Shown here piece by piece: positions 1 through 7,953 of a DNA stretch of 30,820 nucleotides. The stretch lies in NCBI GenBank assembly GCA_018265615.1, contig JABLYX010000056.1:1-30820 (forward strand), written 5' to 3'. The first letter of the stretch is position 1. Each line of letters starts with the position of its first letter. Under the pieces are notes generated by a model. It saw only the letters and a list, made by a program, of their open reading frames with translations. It did no database searches and was not told the origin of the DNA. This stretch comes from Lentisphaeria bacterium (GTDB lineage: Bacteria > Verrucomicrobiota > Lentisphaeria > Victivallales > Victivallaceae). A program made the translations under genes and the position numbers.

Positions 1-756
1 CTGCGCGGCGACGTGCAGCCGTCGAAAGCGATCTACCCGATCCTGCTTCCGGCCGGCCATCTCGACCGCAGCGCGTCCGACAGCTACCCGGTCGCACTGC
101 AGCGGCTCGTGCTGCTCGGCAAAACCGGTACACAGATCACCGGGGGAGAGGGCGCCCCCCTTCCCGCCGGAACCCGCGCCGCCGTCGACCTGGGCGGAAA
201 ATCCTCCCGGGGAACAATTCCGGTCTACACGCCCGACGAGGCCCGGAAGGAGCTGAAGCTCGAGCGCACCGACTTCACCAACGATACCGGAGAGCTCACA
301 CTCGACACGAAAGCCGGAACGTTCCTCGTGCGCACGCCGAAGAGCGAAGGCTTCGTCCTGCGCCCGGGGCAGACGCTCGCCGGAAACTTCGCGACGGTCC
401 GCAACGGCGGGGCGTTCGCCGCGCTGCTCGTCGCCGCGATGGACGGACGGACGCTCGCAGAGAGCGGCCGCTGCCTGCTGCTGCACCTCACAGGGAGCCA
501 CAACAGCGGCATCCGTTTCCGCGATCAGGCGATGACCATCGTCGAGGATTGGGGCAAGCTGCCGCTGCTGCTGCGGAAAAATGAGGTGGGAATCACATTG
601 AACCGGGATTTCACCGGCTTCACGCTCCATGCGGTCGATTTCAACGGCGAACGCCTGTTCCCGGTGGAGTTCAGGGTTTCGGACGGCAAAACGAGCTTCA
701 CGGCGGAGAACGCCGTAAACGGCAAAGCCGTGGCGGCTTACGAACTGACCCGGTAG
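1..756 (+). CDS. C-terminal part of a secreted glycosidase-like protein (5' end outside window)
   Basis: The reading frame is open from base 1 and stops with TAG at 754-756, giving 251 residues of a larger protein. No catalytic domain is visible here; the piece is beta-rich. It aligns with the last ~230 residues of the glycosidase at 4013-7168. Both begin with an RGDV(Q/K)P segment, and both later carry MDGR.LA.SG..LL.H followed by an (E/V)(D/E)HWGK-like stretch (here VEDWGKLPLLLR, there VEHWGKKAPLIRR). The two are therefore paralogues, and this fragment is probably the C-terminal accessory domain of a similar clan GH-A-like enzyme. The missing N-terminus should show whether a pseudopilin gene lies upstream, as in the other cassettes. 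Homology to the neighbour is clear; the enzymatic role is inferred. Confidence 0.8.
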   Translation: MRGDVQPSKAIYPILLPAGHLDRSASDSYPVALQRLVLLGKTGTQITGGEGAPLPAGTRAAVDLGGKSSRGTIPVYTPDEARKELKLERTDFTNDTGELTLDTKAGTFLVRTPKSEGFVLRPGQTLAGNFATVRNGGAFAALLVAAMDGRTLAESGRCLLLHLTGSHNSGIRFRDQAMTIVEDWGKLPLLLRKNEVGITLNRDFTGFTLHAVDFNGERLFPVEFRVSDGKTSFTAENAVNGKAVAAYELTR

Positions 757-774
757 AAACCGCGCCGCCCTGCG

Positions 775-817
775 GCGTCCGGCGGCGCACGGCCTGCCGC
801 CGGACGCTTTTTCTCTT
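775..817 (+). terminator. Rho-independent terminator after the partial glycosidase gene
   Basis: A perfect 12-bp inverted repeat (775-786 with 796-807, arm GCGTCCGGCGGC) encloses a 9-nt loop and is followed by TTTTTCTCTT. It starts 19 bp after the stop codon at 756, so it ends the upstream transcript before the promoter at 855. Confidence 0.88.
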
Positions 818-854
818 CAGATGTCCCCCGGTTCCTTCCCGGACGCAATGTGAC

Positions 855-883
855 TTGACAAACTCCGCGCTTCTTGCTATATT
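855..883 (+). promoter_or_regulatory. Sigma-70-type promoter for the lipoprotein/xerC operon
   Basis: TTGACA (855-860) and TATATT (878-883) are separated by exactly 17 bp. The predicted start falls near 890, about 60 bp before the ATG at 949, with a purine-rich ribosome site (GAGGAAGGAAGAGG) in between. It lies just after the terminator at 775-817. Confidence 0.75.
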
Positions 884-948
884 ATTGTCGGAGTGGATCA
901 TTGCGGTCCCTCCGGAGTAAAAACAATGAGGAAGGAAGAGGTGGAGAA

Positions 949-1392
949 ATGAAAATCACGAAACTCGGTATTGTGAGTGCCGCAATCGGCGCGATCGCGT
1001 TCATCGGCGGCTGCGCGTCGGACGCTCCGCTCAAGGAGACGGTGTGGACCCCGGTCAAGATTGAAAACCAGGGCAGCGTCGGCCTCGTCCAGCAGCAGCC
1101 GGTCTGGTTCTCGATCAGTGAAGAGGACAAGGTATCCGGCAACGCCGGAGTTAACCTCATCATGGGGTCCGTCTCCGCCGCGGATGAGGGAAAGCTCGTG
1201 TTCAACCCGTTGGCGACCACCCGCATGGCCGGCCCGAACCTGCCGTATGAGAGTATTTTCCTCGAAGCGCTGCGGGACTCCCGCACCTATAAGATCATGG
1301 ATGAAACGCTTCAGGTCTACGACGGCAACGGCAAGCTGCTCGCGACTTTCACCGTCGGGCCGGAGAGCCTGAAGAAAGTGGAAAAGAAATAG
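949..1392 (+). CDS. META/HslJ-like lipoprotein, copy 1
   Basis: This 147-residue protein starts at ATG 949, chosen because GGAAGAGGTGGAG lies just upstream and the N-terminus then matches its neighbour at 1498. The N-terminus is a short lipoprotein signal (MKITKLG...) ending in IGGC, with the putative lipidated Cys at about residue 22. The mature part fits the META/HslJ fold: an early ETVWTPVKI strand, a V.GNAGVNLIMGS segment, an ATTRMAGPNLPYESIFLEAL stretch and a closing LQVYDGNGKLLATF strand. HslJ-family proteins are envelope lipoproteins linked to heat and drug tolerance in enterobacteria; the role here is unknown. It is the first gene after the 855 promoter. Confidence 0.85.
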   Translation: MKITKLGIVSAAIGAIAFIGGCASDAPLKETVWTPVKIENQGSVGLVQQQPVWFSISEEDKVSGNAGVNLIMGSVSAADEGKLVFNPLATTRMAGPNLPYESIFLEALRDSRTYKIMDETLQVYDGNGKLLATFTVGPESLKKVEKK

Positions 1393-1420
1393 ATCCCTTC
1401 CTCACATCAGGAAGACGGAG

Positions 1421-1457
1421 GCGATCGCAGGACGGGAACGGATTGCGGTCGCTTTTT
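1421..1457 (+). terminator. Hairpin with T-run between the two lipoprotein genes (possible partial terminator)
   Basis: GCGATCGC (1421-1428) can pair with GCGGTCGC (1445-1452), 8 bp with one G-U pair, around a 16-nt loop; TTTTT follows. The long loop makes it weaker than the terminator at 775. It lies between tandem paralogues, so it may reduce rather than stop read-through into the second lipoprotein and xerC. Confidence 0.5.
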
Positions 1458-1497
1458 GTGACAGAACATGACAAGATCAAGAAATGAGGTGGCAAAA

Positions 1498-1932
1498 ATG
1501 AAACTCAGGAAATCCGGTATTTTTCTGGCGGCGCTCTGTGCGGCCGGCCTGATCGGCGGCTGCGCCGCTCCGCTTAAAAATACGGTGTGGGTCCCCGAGA
1601 AACTGGAAAACCAGGGCTCCGTGAAGCTGGTCGAGCCCGTTCCCGTCTGGTTTGAGATCAACGAAACCAACATGGTGTACGGCAACAGCGGCGCGAACCG
1701 TTTCTCGACGGTGGCCGACGTCGACCAGGAAAAGGGTGCGCTCTCCTTCCGCCCGGGAGCCGCCACGCTGATGGCCGGCCCGAATCTCGGCTACGAGACG
1801 AAGTTCAACGAGACGATGAAGGCGGTCCGCAGCTATTCGATCTGCGGGGACACGCTCACCGTCTACGATGAAAATGGCAGGGAGCTCGGCACCTTCAAAG
1901 CCGGCTCGCCCGAGCTGAAGAAGCAGAAATGA
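1498..1932 (+). CDS. META/HslJ-like lipoprotein, copy 2
   Basis: This 144-residue paralogue of the preceding gene begins at ATG 1498, preceded by GAGGTGG; an in-frame ATG at 1468 would add ten residues before the signal peptide and lacks a ribosome site. It has the same design: a basic N-terminus, a hydrophobic stretch ending in LIGGC (lipobox), then NTVWVPEKLENQGSVKLVE, which closely matches the first copy, followed by YGNSGANRFS, ATLMAGPNLGYETKF and LTVYDENGRELGTF. The shared LENQGSV/IENQGSV and MAGPNL motifs point to tandem duplication followed by divergence. Its stop overlaps the start of the xerC gene (ATGA at 1929-1932), suggesting translational coupling. Function is unknown beyond the META-type envelope lipoprotein assignment. 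Confidence 0.85.
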   Translation: MKLRKSGIFLAALCAAGLIGGCAAPLKNTVWVPEKLENQGSVKLVEPVPVWFEINETNMVYGNSGANRFSTVADVDQEKGALSFRPGAATLMAGPNLGYETKFNETMKAVRSYSICGDTLTVYDENGRELGTFKAGSPELKKQK

Positions 1933-2882
1933 GGATCGGCTCCCGGCTGAACGGCTTTATCCGGCACCTGCGCGGCGAACGCAACGCCAGCGAGCATACC
2001 ATCGATGCGTATGCTCACGACATCATCGAGTTCGCCCGGCTGGTGCGCGATTCGGATGAGAGCTTCAACAACTGGAAGAGCGTCGACTTCGAACAGGCGC
2101 GGACGTTCCAGATGAAGCTGTTCGAGGTGGGGGACTGCAAACGGTCGCAGCGGCGGAAGCTCTCCGCCATGCGGTCGTTTTTCCGTTACCTGCAGAAAAC
2201 GGGGCAGCTCGATTCGAATCCGTTCAACCGGATGCCGCCGCTGAAGGTCGAGCGGCCGCTCCCGACGGTGATGAACCTCGGCCAGATCGACCAGCTGCTG
2301 GCCGCGATCCCCTCCTACTGGAAAAAAGCGGTGCTCGCCGGTATTGCAAAGACGGAAGAGGGGGCGGAATTCGCCGCCGCACGGGACCGGGCGCTGGTCG
2401 AGGCGATCTATTCCGGCGGACTCCGGATCAGCGAAGCGATCGGGCTCAATCACGAGGACCTCGACCTGCTTTCCGGAGTGGCCAAGGTGCGCGGCAAGGG
2501 CAAGAAAGAGCGCTTCGCCATGATGGGAAGCTATGCATCGGCGGCGCTGAAGGAGTATTTCGCCCTCTGCCGCGAACGCGGCTGGGGGACAAAGCCGGAG
2601 AACCCGGTATTCCTGAACCGGTTCGGGGAAAGACTGACCGCGCGCTCATTCCAGCGCAATCTGAAGAGCTACCTGATCGAAGGCGGCCTGCCGCCCGACT
2701 TCACGCCCCACAAGCTGCGCCACTCGTTTGCGACCCACCTTCTGGACAACGGCGCCGACCTGCGGAGCGTGCAGGAGCTGCTCGGGCACGAGAACCTCAG
2801 CACGACGCAGATCTACACGCACGTCAGCGCGGAGCGGATGCGGAACGTCTACGACAAAGCGCATCCCCGCGCCAAGAAATAG
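1929..2882 (+). CDS. xerC: Tyrosine recombinase, XerC/XerD type
   Basis: This 317-residue protein has the two-domain layout of Xer recombinases: an N-terminal SAM-like core-binding domain (residues ~5-95) and a C-terminal catalytic domain (~150-310). All the expected active-site residues can be placed: Arg166 in GGLRISEA, His261 and Arg264 in HKLRHSF, His287 in ELLGHENLS and nucleophile Tyr296 in TTQIYTHV. The ending VYDKAHPRAKK is closer to XerC than to XerD, so the symbol is a best guess. Xer proteins resolve chromosome dimers at dif. Length and completeness suit a housekeeping Xer rather than a phage integrase. A stretch around residues 118-150 (SYWKKAVLAGIAKTEEG) seems slightly longer than usual. 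The start overlaps the lipoprotein stop by ATGA, an unusual partner for xerC. Confidence 0.93.
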   Translation: MRIGSRLNGFIRHLRGERNASEHTIDAYAHDIIEFARLVRDSDESFNNWKSVDFEQARTFQMKLFEVGDCKRSQRRKLSAMRSFFRYLQKTGQLDSNPFNRMPPLKVERPLPTVMNLGQIDQLLAAIPSYWKKAVLAGIAKTEEGAEFAAARDRALVEAIYSGGLRISEAIGLNHEDLDLLSGVAKVRGKGKKERFAMMGSYASAALKEYFALCRERGWGTKPENPVFLNRFGERLTARSFQRNLKSYLIEGGLPPDFTPHKLRHSFATHLLDNGADLRSVQELLGHENLSTTQIYTHVSAERMRNVYDKAHPRAKK

Positions 2883-2909
2883 TCCCGTACAAGGCCCTGT
2901 GATAAGCAC

Positions 2910-3536
2910 TTATTCGAAGAAATCGATCGTGGTATGCGAATCGTGCGTATCCTCCATCATCATATTATGCGAGGAGAACGGAATCAGGAAGATGATCCAG
3001 TTGTTGTAAGTCGCGCTGGAGTTGAGTCCGGCAAAGGTTTCGATCGGCTTGCGGTCTTTGGCGTCGAATATGTTGATTGCAAACCGCCCGTAGGCGTTGC
3101 GGGTGTATTTGCTGAAAAGCGGGATTTCAGGAATCGCGAACGACACCCCTGTGTCCGGAACCGGAATCGGCAGCTGCGGAGTGCCGATGAAGAATTTACT
3201 GTAATCGGTGCCGAGCACGCCGCAAAGCGGCTGGATGATGATTTCGGCTTCCTCAAGCTTGCGCGTAATGACGATATCGGATTTGGAAACCTGCATCTCC
3301 AGGATTCCCTGCGCATAAGGCTTGTCGACCTGCGGCGCAAAATAGTCATAATCGAAAAACACCTTCCTGCCGGAATACTTGCCGAAGTCCAGCCCGCCGA
3401 TCGCATGCTCGATGGTGGTGGCGACCAGATATTGTTCAATGGCAGAGCGCGGCGTATTCGTCACCCACGGCGTCGTACAGGCGCAGAACTGGAACATGAC
3501 ACCGGTGCCGAAAGCAGCCAACAACAGACGATTCAT
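2910..3536 (-). CDS. Putative lipoprotein resembling DUF6655
   Basis: This is a 208-residue protein starting at ATG 3536, chosen because AGGAG lies eight bases upstream; a longer in-frame start exists but has no ribosome site. The N-terminus MNRLLLAAFGTGVMFQFCAC is a signal sequence with a weak lipobox, and Cys20 is the likely lipidated residue. The mature part contains TPRSAIEQYLVATTIEHAI, GRKVFFDYDYF, a GTDYSKFFIGTPQLPIP segment and a late ..FAINIFDAKDRKPI.. strand. That order of motifs recalls the uncharacterised planctomycete/PVC family DUF6655; this was judged from memory. Role unknown. It converges on xerC, 27 bp away, so it is a separate transcription unit. A second ORF in another frame (3436-3585) has a stronger ribosome site and overlaps its start. 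Confidence 0.7.
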   Translation of the reverse strand: MNRLLLAAFGTGVMFQFCACTTPWVTNTPRSAIEQYLVATTIEHAIGGLDFGKYSGRKVFFDYDYFAPQVDKPYAQGILEMQVSKSDIVITRKLEEAEIIIQPLCGVLGTDYSKFFIGTPQLPIPVPDTGVSFAIPEIPLFSKYTRNAYGRFAINIFDAKDRKPIETFAGLNSSATYNNWIIFLIPFSSHNMMMEDTHDSHTTIDFFE

Positions 3537-3601
3537 TGAAATTACTCCTGAAATTTCCAACCGGGCCGGATAATAAATAACGCATAATCCTCTCTCCTTT
3601 T

Positions 3602-3630
3602 ACCATAATCCCGGAATGCGTAAAATTCAA
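3602..3630 (-). promoter_or_regulatory. Weak candidate promoter for the DUF6655-like lipoprotein
   Basis: On the minus strand TTGAAT (3625-3630) and TATGGT (3602-3607) are 17 bp apart. The -10 box is a poor match. It is the best pair seen between the tRNA promoter and the ATG at 3536; the rest of 3537-3720 shows no other gene. Confidence 0.3.
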
Positions 3631-3720
3631 CCGTTCCGATCTGGAAATCCCGCTGAAAACAGGAAAGATTATCGACGCATTTTTCAGTGAAGAAAAAATC
3701 AAAAATCTTGTATTCTGAGC

Positions 3721-3748
3721 TTGCATTCCAACAGAGACGAACTATATT
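3721..3748 (+). promoter_or_regulatory. Promoter for tRNA-Gln
   Basis: TTGCAT (3721-3726) and TATATT (3743-3748) are separated by 16 bp, about 40 bp before the mature tRNA 5' end. There is no ORF with a ribosome site between them. Confidence 0.55.
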
Positions 3749-3787
3749 AGAAAATGTGATGCGGGAAAACCGCGTTGCATGTAATGC

Positions 3788-3861
3788 AGCCCCGTGGTGT
3801 AATGGTAGCACAAGTGATTCTGGTTCATTTAGTTGAGGTTCGAATCCTTGCGGGGCTGCCA
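3788..3861 (+). tRNA. trnQ: tRNA-Gln, anticodon CTG
   Basis: The sequence folds as a full cloverleaf. The acceptor stem AGCCCCG (3788-3794) pairs with CGGGGCT (3851-3857). The D arm GTGT/GCAC has the AATGGTA loop. The anticodon stem AGTGA/TCATT carries the loop TTCTGGT, placing the anticodon CTG at 3820-3822, which reads CAG. The T arm has the TTCGAAT loop. The CCA end is encoded (3859-3861) after discriminator G3858. A run of eight T follows directly, likely marking the transcript end. The neighbouring xerC raised the question of a tRNA integration site, but no second copy of the tRNA 3' end was seen. Confidence 0.93.
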
Positions 3862-3937
3862 TTTTTTTTGCCGAACTCCGTCTGCGATCCCCGTCCGCCT
3901 GATCCTGCATACGTCCGTCCTGCCCGGCAAAGCCGTG

Positions 3938-3965
3938 AAATGAAAACGGCAGCCGCCGGCTGCCG
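3938..3965 (-). terminator. Rho-independent terminator for the 7168-4013 operon
   Basis: On the minus strand CGGCAGCC/GGCTGCCG (3947-3954 with 3958-3965) forms a perfect 8-bp stem with a 3-nt loop, followed by TTTTCATTTC. It lies about 50 bp after the stop of the glycosidase at 4013. The run of T after the tRNA covers the opposite direction. Confidence 0.7.
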
Positions 3966-4012
3966 GGAAGAAGCTCGGAGAGGGTGAGCCCCCCCCTCCG
4001 CAGTATGACGGT

Positions 4013-7000
4013 TCACTTTTCGATGGCGTAGACCATCGTGCCGCCGAATTTCGCGGTGTCGACGGTGAAATGCAGCACACCTGCTTCGAATTTCGCGGGG
4101 AGCTCACCTTTCGGGAGGCCGTCGAGCCCGATCGCACGGACCTTGTAATCCCCCGGAGCAAGCTTCAGCTGCACGTCGGCGGAGGCGCGGCGGATCAGCG
4201 GCGCTTTCTTGCCCCAGTGTTCAACCGCATTCATCGATTCGGAGCTGTAGCGGATATGACGGTTGGTCACGTCACTCTGGTGAAAGAGCAGGATCTTCCC
4301 GCTCCGGGCGAGCGGGCGGCCGTCCATGCTGCTCGCGGTCACGACCTGGAAAACCGGCGTTCCGCCGGAGACCTTCAGCACGTCGCCGGAGAGTGCGCCG
4401 CTGAAGAAGCTCAGGCTCTCGGTCAGAGGAGCAACGACCCGCAGCGATCCCTTCGGAATGTCATAGGCGATCTCGCCGGTTTCGCTGACCTTGACCGGTT
4501 CCCTGACCGCTTTCTGCTCGACGGCGGAGAGCTCCTTCATAAACTCCTTCGGCGTTTTGATGAGCTTCACGCCGGGAAAACTTCCGTTCTCGCGCAGGCT
4601 GCCGATTTTGCAGTAGAACCCGAGCATGCTGAAGTCGACGGGGAAGTTCGTTTCGGCGATGGAATTCATTTCCCGGAAGGTCGACTCTCCGAACGGCCAT
4701 GCGATTCCGGAGCCCGCGGGCTTCACGTCGCCGCGGACGAACATGAGGTTCGTGACCCGTTCCGCAATCTGCGAAAGGCTGTCCTCCGCGATATCGAAGC
4801 GGTTGATCGGCGACTCGTGGCGCACGCCTTTGTCGTCGTGCGACCAGGCGAACCGGTAGAGCCCGTCCCAATCCTGCAGCGAGGCGTAGGCTCCGAGCAA
4901 CGGCCCGGATTCGGCGCGGTGGCGGTTCGGGAATACGAAGTTGATCTCGGTCACCGTGAACGGCTTGCCGAAGATGCGCGACGGCATCAGCGTGCGCGGA
5001 TTCCACCCGGCGGCCTTGAGCGCGCTCATCTGGTTGTGCAGGAACGGGAAGCTCCACGAACGGCCGGGCAGCGAGTTCGGATGGTCCCAGTAGTTGTGGT
5101 TGTCGACGAACGCAAGCGTGTCGCGAACTTCGGAAATCGCGGCGTTCTGTTTGAAATTGATTTCGGTGATGAGCCCCTTATACCCGAGCTCATTGTGGAC
5201 AAAGCCGCTCAGATCACGGATCATTTCGATGTTCAAATCGGCCAGATAACGGTAAAAGAGGCCGCCGCGGTTCTCGAGGTTCTCCTTTGTGGCGATGCCG
5301 CGCTTCTCGAGATACGCCTTGTAGCCGTCGAGATAGAGCTGCTTCGCCTTGCCGCTCCAGTTGCCGAAGGTCAGATTCTCATTCGAAAGTGAAACGGCGA
5401 AGAGCGCCGGGTCGCCGCCCCAGGTCAGGCCGGTGTAGGGATTGCGGTGCGTCAACAGATTCCGGACGAATTTCTTCCAGTTCTCCCGCGCCGGCGGATA
5501 GACGCTGAGCAGCTGCTTCATCGCATAGCCGTCCCGCACGGGGGCATCCGCAAGCTCTCCGCTGCGGAACCGGCGGCTGCAGTAGAGGTCGAGCGTGATG
5601 TAGATGCCCCGCTCCTTGAGGCAGTAGAACAGATAGTCGAGCCGGTCGAGCTTCTCCGGCAGAAGTTCGGTCGAATCGTTCCCCTTCGGGTCGGAGAGCG
5701 CATTGTCGTAGTGGTGAAACCGCACCGAAGTGAATCCGAGACGCGCCATCTCGTCAGCGAGCTTTTCGGCATCGGCCTTGTCGAGGTATTGGGCGGAAAA
5801 GCAGAAGTTCGGGCCGAAGAACCGGAACCGCTTCCCCTGCGCCTTCTCCGCGGTGAAGTGCCCTGCCCTGTCCGTCGTGATCCAGCCGTATTTTCCGGCC
5901 GGGGCGTCGAGCATGCCGGAGAAGTCGAGGATGGAGCCCTTCACGACCGGCTTCACAGCCTCCATCGGCGCCCACTCCTTCCCCTCGGAGATGTAGTGGA
6001 TGCTTTCGACCGACGCGGGCGGGGTCACGCCTTCGGCCAATGTCGCCGCCGCGACGACCCAGTTTCCGGCGCCGGAATTCTCGAATTCCAATGCCTCGAG
6101 TTCCCCGGCGGAAAGCGTGAAATGCGTAAAATAAAGTCCGTCAAAGCTGACGTTGTCCGATGTGGAAAGCGCGCCGTTCGGAAGCCGTCCGAGCGGCTTC
6201 GCGGTGCTGAACTCACGCCCTTCCGCCAGGTCAAGCCGCTTCCTGCCGCCGTCCGCATAAACTGCGGTGACGGCCGGCTTCGCGGCGCTCTCCGTCGCGT
6301 TCTGGAGCAGATAGAGCTCGCGCCCGCTGCCGGAGACCGGAATAATGGAGCGTTCCCCGGCGCCGAGTTTCAGGAGGGAGCCGGATTTCCTTTTCACATC
6401 GCCGAGGGCGAATTTCACACTGCCGACGGTGATCTCCCCGCCGTTCGTGCCGTGATTTTTCAGCAACTTCGCCATGGGCTCCCCGGTCATTCTGCCGGCG
6501 GAGGCTTTGTCCAGCGAAAGCGGCGTGACGGCAAGCGGCGTCACCGTGACGGAGAAATCGAGCTTCGAATCCCTGACCAGTCCGGAGGATTGGGAGAAAA
6601 GCAGCCGGATCGAAAAACTCTGCACCGAATAGTTGCGGTGATCCTGAATCACCATCGGGAAATCCCCTTTGACCGTGATCCGTTTGTCTCCGTTCACGAT
6701 TTCGAGCGTCTTCACATGGTAGATCGGCTGCGCCATATTCTTGACGGGCACCGTTTTGCCGTTCACAGTCAGCTCTCTGCCCTCGAACCGGTGCGAAGGC
6801 AGGCTGATCGCGAGGGCGACCGTCTGGCAGCGGATCCCCTCCTCGTTCTTCAGGGACATGGAGTAGGTCGCGGTATCCGCGGAGAGCTCCCGGACCCACT
6901 CCTGAATCGTGAACCCATCCGTATTCGGAACCCTGAGGGTCCCTTTGAGCTCGTAGACCTTCTCCGACGGAACCGGATAACTCGGTTCCGGGACGACATT

Positions 7001-7168
7001 CGACTTGTTCTGGATGCTCAGGTTCCAGCTTTTGTCGTAGACATTGACCGCGGCGGAGAGCCCGCCGAGCTTCAGCGCGCCGTTCTCATCGACGGAGATA
7101 CCGGGCGGAAGGGCGGCGGCGGAGAGGGCCGCGGCCGCCGCGAACAGCATGGAGGCGGATTTCAGCAT
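4013..7168 (-). CDS. Large secreted glycoside hydrolase, clan GH-A type (family not assigned)
   Basis: This is a 1051-residue protein. The start at ATG 7168 follows AAAGGGA and opens a Sec signal peptide (MLKSASMLFAAAAALSAAAL); in-frame codons further upstream overlap the pseudopilin gene. Residues ~25-430 are beta-rich and unassigned. Residues ~450-800 look like a TIM-barrel glycosidase: FRFFGPNFCFSAQYLDKAD opens it, TSVRFHHYDN marks an early strand, SNENLTFG gives a candidate acid/base Glu597, and VTEINF gives a candidate nucleophile Glu741, a spacing usual in clan GH-A. The C-terminal ~230 residues are shared with the partial gene at 1-756. It lies 22 bp behind a pseudopilin gene and is third in the operon led by the GntR-type regulator. 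The substrate cannot be read from the sequence. The catalytic assignment is good, the family uncertain. Confidence 0.85.
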   Translation of the reverse strand: MLKSASMLFAAAAALSAAALPPGISVDENGALKLGGLSAAVNVYDKSWNLSIQNKSNVVPEPSYPVPSEKVYELKGTLRVPNTDGFTIQEWVRELSADTATYSMSLKNEEGIRCQTVALAISLPSHRFEGRELTVNGKTVPVKNMAQPIYHVKTLEIVNGDKRITVKGDFPMVIQDHRNYSVQSFSIRLLFSQSSGLVRDSKLDFSVTVTPLAVTPLSLDKASAGRMTGEPMAKLLKNHGTNGGEITVGSVKFALGDVKRKSGSLLKLGAGERSIIPVSGSGRELYLLQNATESAAKPAVTAVYADGGRKRLDLAEGREFSTAKPLGRLPNGALSTSDNVSFDGLYFTHFTLSAGELEALEFENSGAGNWVVAAATLAEGVTPPASVESIHYISEGKEWAPMEAVKPVVKGSILDFSGMLDAPAGKYGWITTDRAGHFTAEKAQGKRFRFFGPNFCFSAQYLDKADAEKLADEMARLGFTSVRFHHYDNALSDPKGNDSTELLPEKLDRLDYLFYCLKERGIYITLDLYCSRRFRSGELADAPVRDGYAMKQLLSVYPPARENWKKFVRNLLTHRNPYTGLTWGGDPALFAVSLSNENLTFGNWSGKAKQLYLDGYKAYLEKRGIATKENLENRGGLFYRYLADLNIEMIRDLSGFVHNELGYKGLITEINFKQNAAISEVRDTLAFVDNHNYWDHPNSLPGRSWSFPFLHNQMSALKAAGWNPRTLMPSRIFGKPFTVTEINFVFPNRHRAESGPLLGAYASLQDWDGLYRFAWSHDDKGVRHESPINRFDIAEDSLSQIAERVTNLMFVRGDVKPAGSGIAWPFGESTFREMNSIAETNFPVDFSMLGFYCKIGSLRENGSFPGVKLIKTPKEFMKELSAVEQKAVREPVKVSETGEIAYDIPKGSLRVVAPLTESLSFFSGALSGDVLKVSGGTPVFQVVTASSMDGRPLARSGKILLFHQSDVTNRHIRYSSESMNAVEHWGKKAPLIRRASADVQLKLAPGDYKVRAIGLDGLPKGELPAKFEAGVLHFTVDTAKFGGTMVYAIEK

Positions 7169-7190
7169 ATCAATTCCCTTTCGGTGTCGT

Positions 7191-7937
7191 TTATTTTTTG
7201 GTCCGGTTGCGGTCAAGCTCGCGCCAGAGGTCGCGCATCTCCCACCAGAGGTAGCCGCACTGCGTCGAAGTAATGCGGTTGCGCACACTGCCGTCCTGAT
7301 AGCTGACGTTCACGCTGATCGGAGAATGGCGGCGGTTCTTGAACTGCAGATCGTCGGTGATGAGCGGCAGGTTCGGCTTGTTGAGGCGGTAGGAGACGCT
7401 CGAGTAGTTCTTGTCGTCCGGGAAGCCGGATTTATAGGTGAGGTCATGGTCGTACGGCACGGCGTAATAACCGGAAATCAGGAACTTGCTGCCGAGGTTG
7501 TCGTTGATTTTGGAGGTGTCGTAGAAGTTGCCGTAATTGGCGACGCCGGCCAGGTCGGCCTTGCCGATGTACAGATCCACGACGAGCGGGCAACCGAAAA
7601 TTTTCCCGCTGGAGACGTACTTCAACTGATAAAGCCGCCCCATCCCGTAATAGAGGTTCCATGCCTTCAGCCGGTTGGCGCGGAGAACGACGTTCTCCGG
7701 CGTGATGCTCTGAGGGGCGCTCGGGACATTGTCGGCCCAGTACGGATTCGTGAGTCCGTTGTAATCGTTGGTGTAGGTGATTGTGGCGAATCCGAGCTGC
7801 TTGAGATTGTTGACGCAGCTCGCGCTTCTGGCGCGGTCGCGCGCCTGGTTCAGCGCCGGCAGCAGCAGCGACGCGAGGATTGCGATAATCGCAATCACAA
7901 CGAGCAGTTCGATCAATGTAAACTTGCGTGTTTTCAT
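7191..7937 (-). CDS. Pseudopilin-like protein, prepilin-type N-terminus (cassette 1)
   Basis: This 248-residue protein starts at ATG 7937, preceded by GGGAGGCAGGC; the longer frame from 7967 lacks a ribosome site. The N-terminus MKTRK|FTLIELLVV is a class III signal with cleavage expected before Phe and Glu+5 present. A ~20-residue hydrophobic helix follows, then LLPALNQARDRARSASCVNNLKQLG, typical of the PVC prepilin-type family. Position -1 is Lys, not the usual Gly. Near the C-terminus H(S)PISVNVSYQDGS resembles the H-X9-DG motif of such proteins, here with ten residues between His and Asp. The gene lies 16 bp after the GntR-type regulator and 22 bp before the glycosidase. Family known; the role beside a glycosidase is unproven. 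Confidence 0.88.
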   Translation of the reverse strand: MKTRKFTLIELLVVIAIIAILASLLLPALNQARDRARSASCVNNLKQLGFATITYTNDYNGLTNPYWADNVPSAPQSITPENVVLRANRLKAWNLYYGMGRLYQLKYVSSGKIFGCPLVVDLYIGKADLAGVANYGNFYDTSKINDNLGSKFLISGYYAVPYDHDLTYKSGFPDDKNYSSVSYRLNKPNLPLITDDLQFKNRRHSPISVNVSYQDGSVRNRITSTQCGYLWWEMRDLWRELDRNRTKK

Positions 7938-7953
7938 GCCTGCCTCCCTTATT

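Noticed and set aside
1929..3861. Xer recombinase plus tRNA as an integrated element
   Set aside because: The recombinase looks like housekeeping XerC, and no repeat of the tRNA 3' end or phage/plasmid genes were seen.
4070..7273. Two long plus-strand frames across the first glycosidase
   Set aside because: Both are antisense to the GH-A-type protein and have low-complexity Arg/Glu/Val-rich translations.
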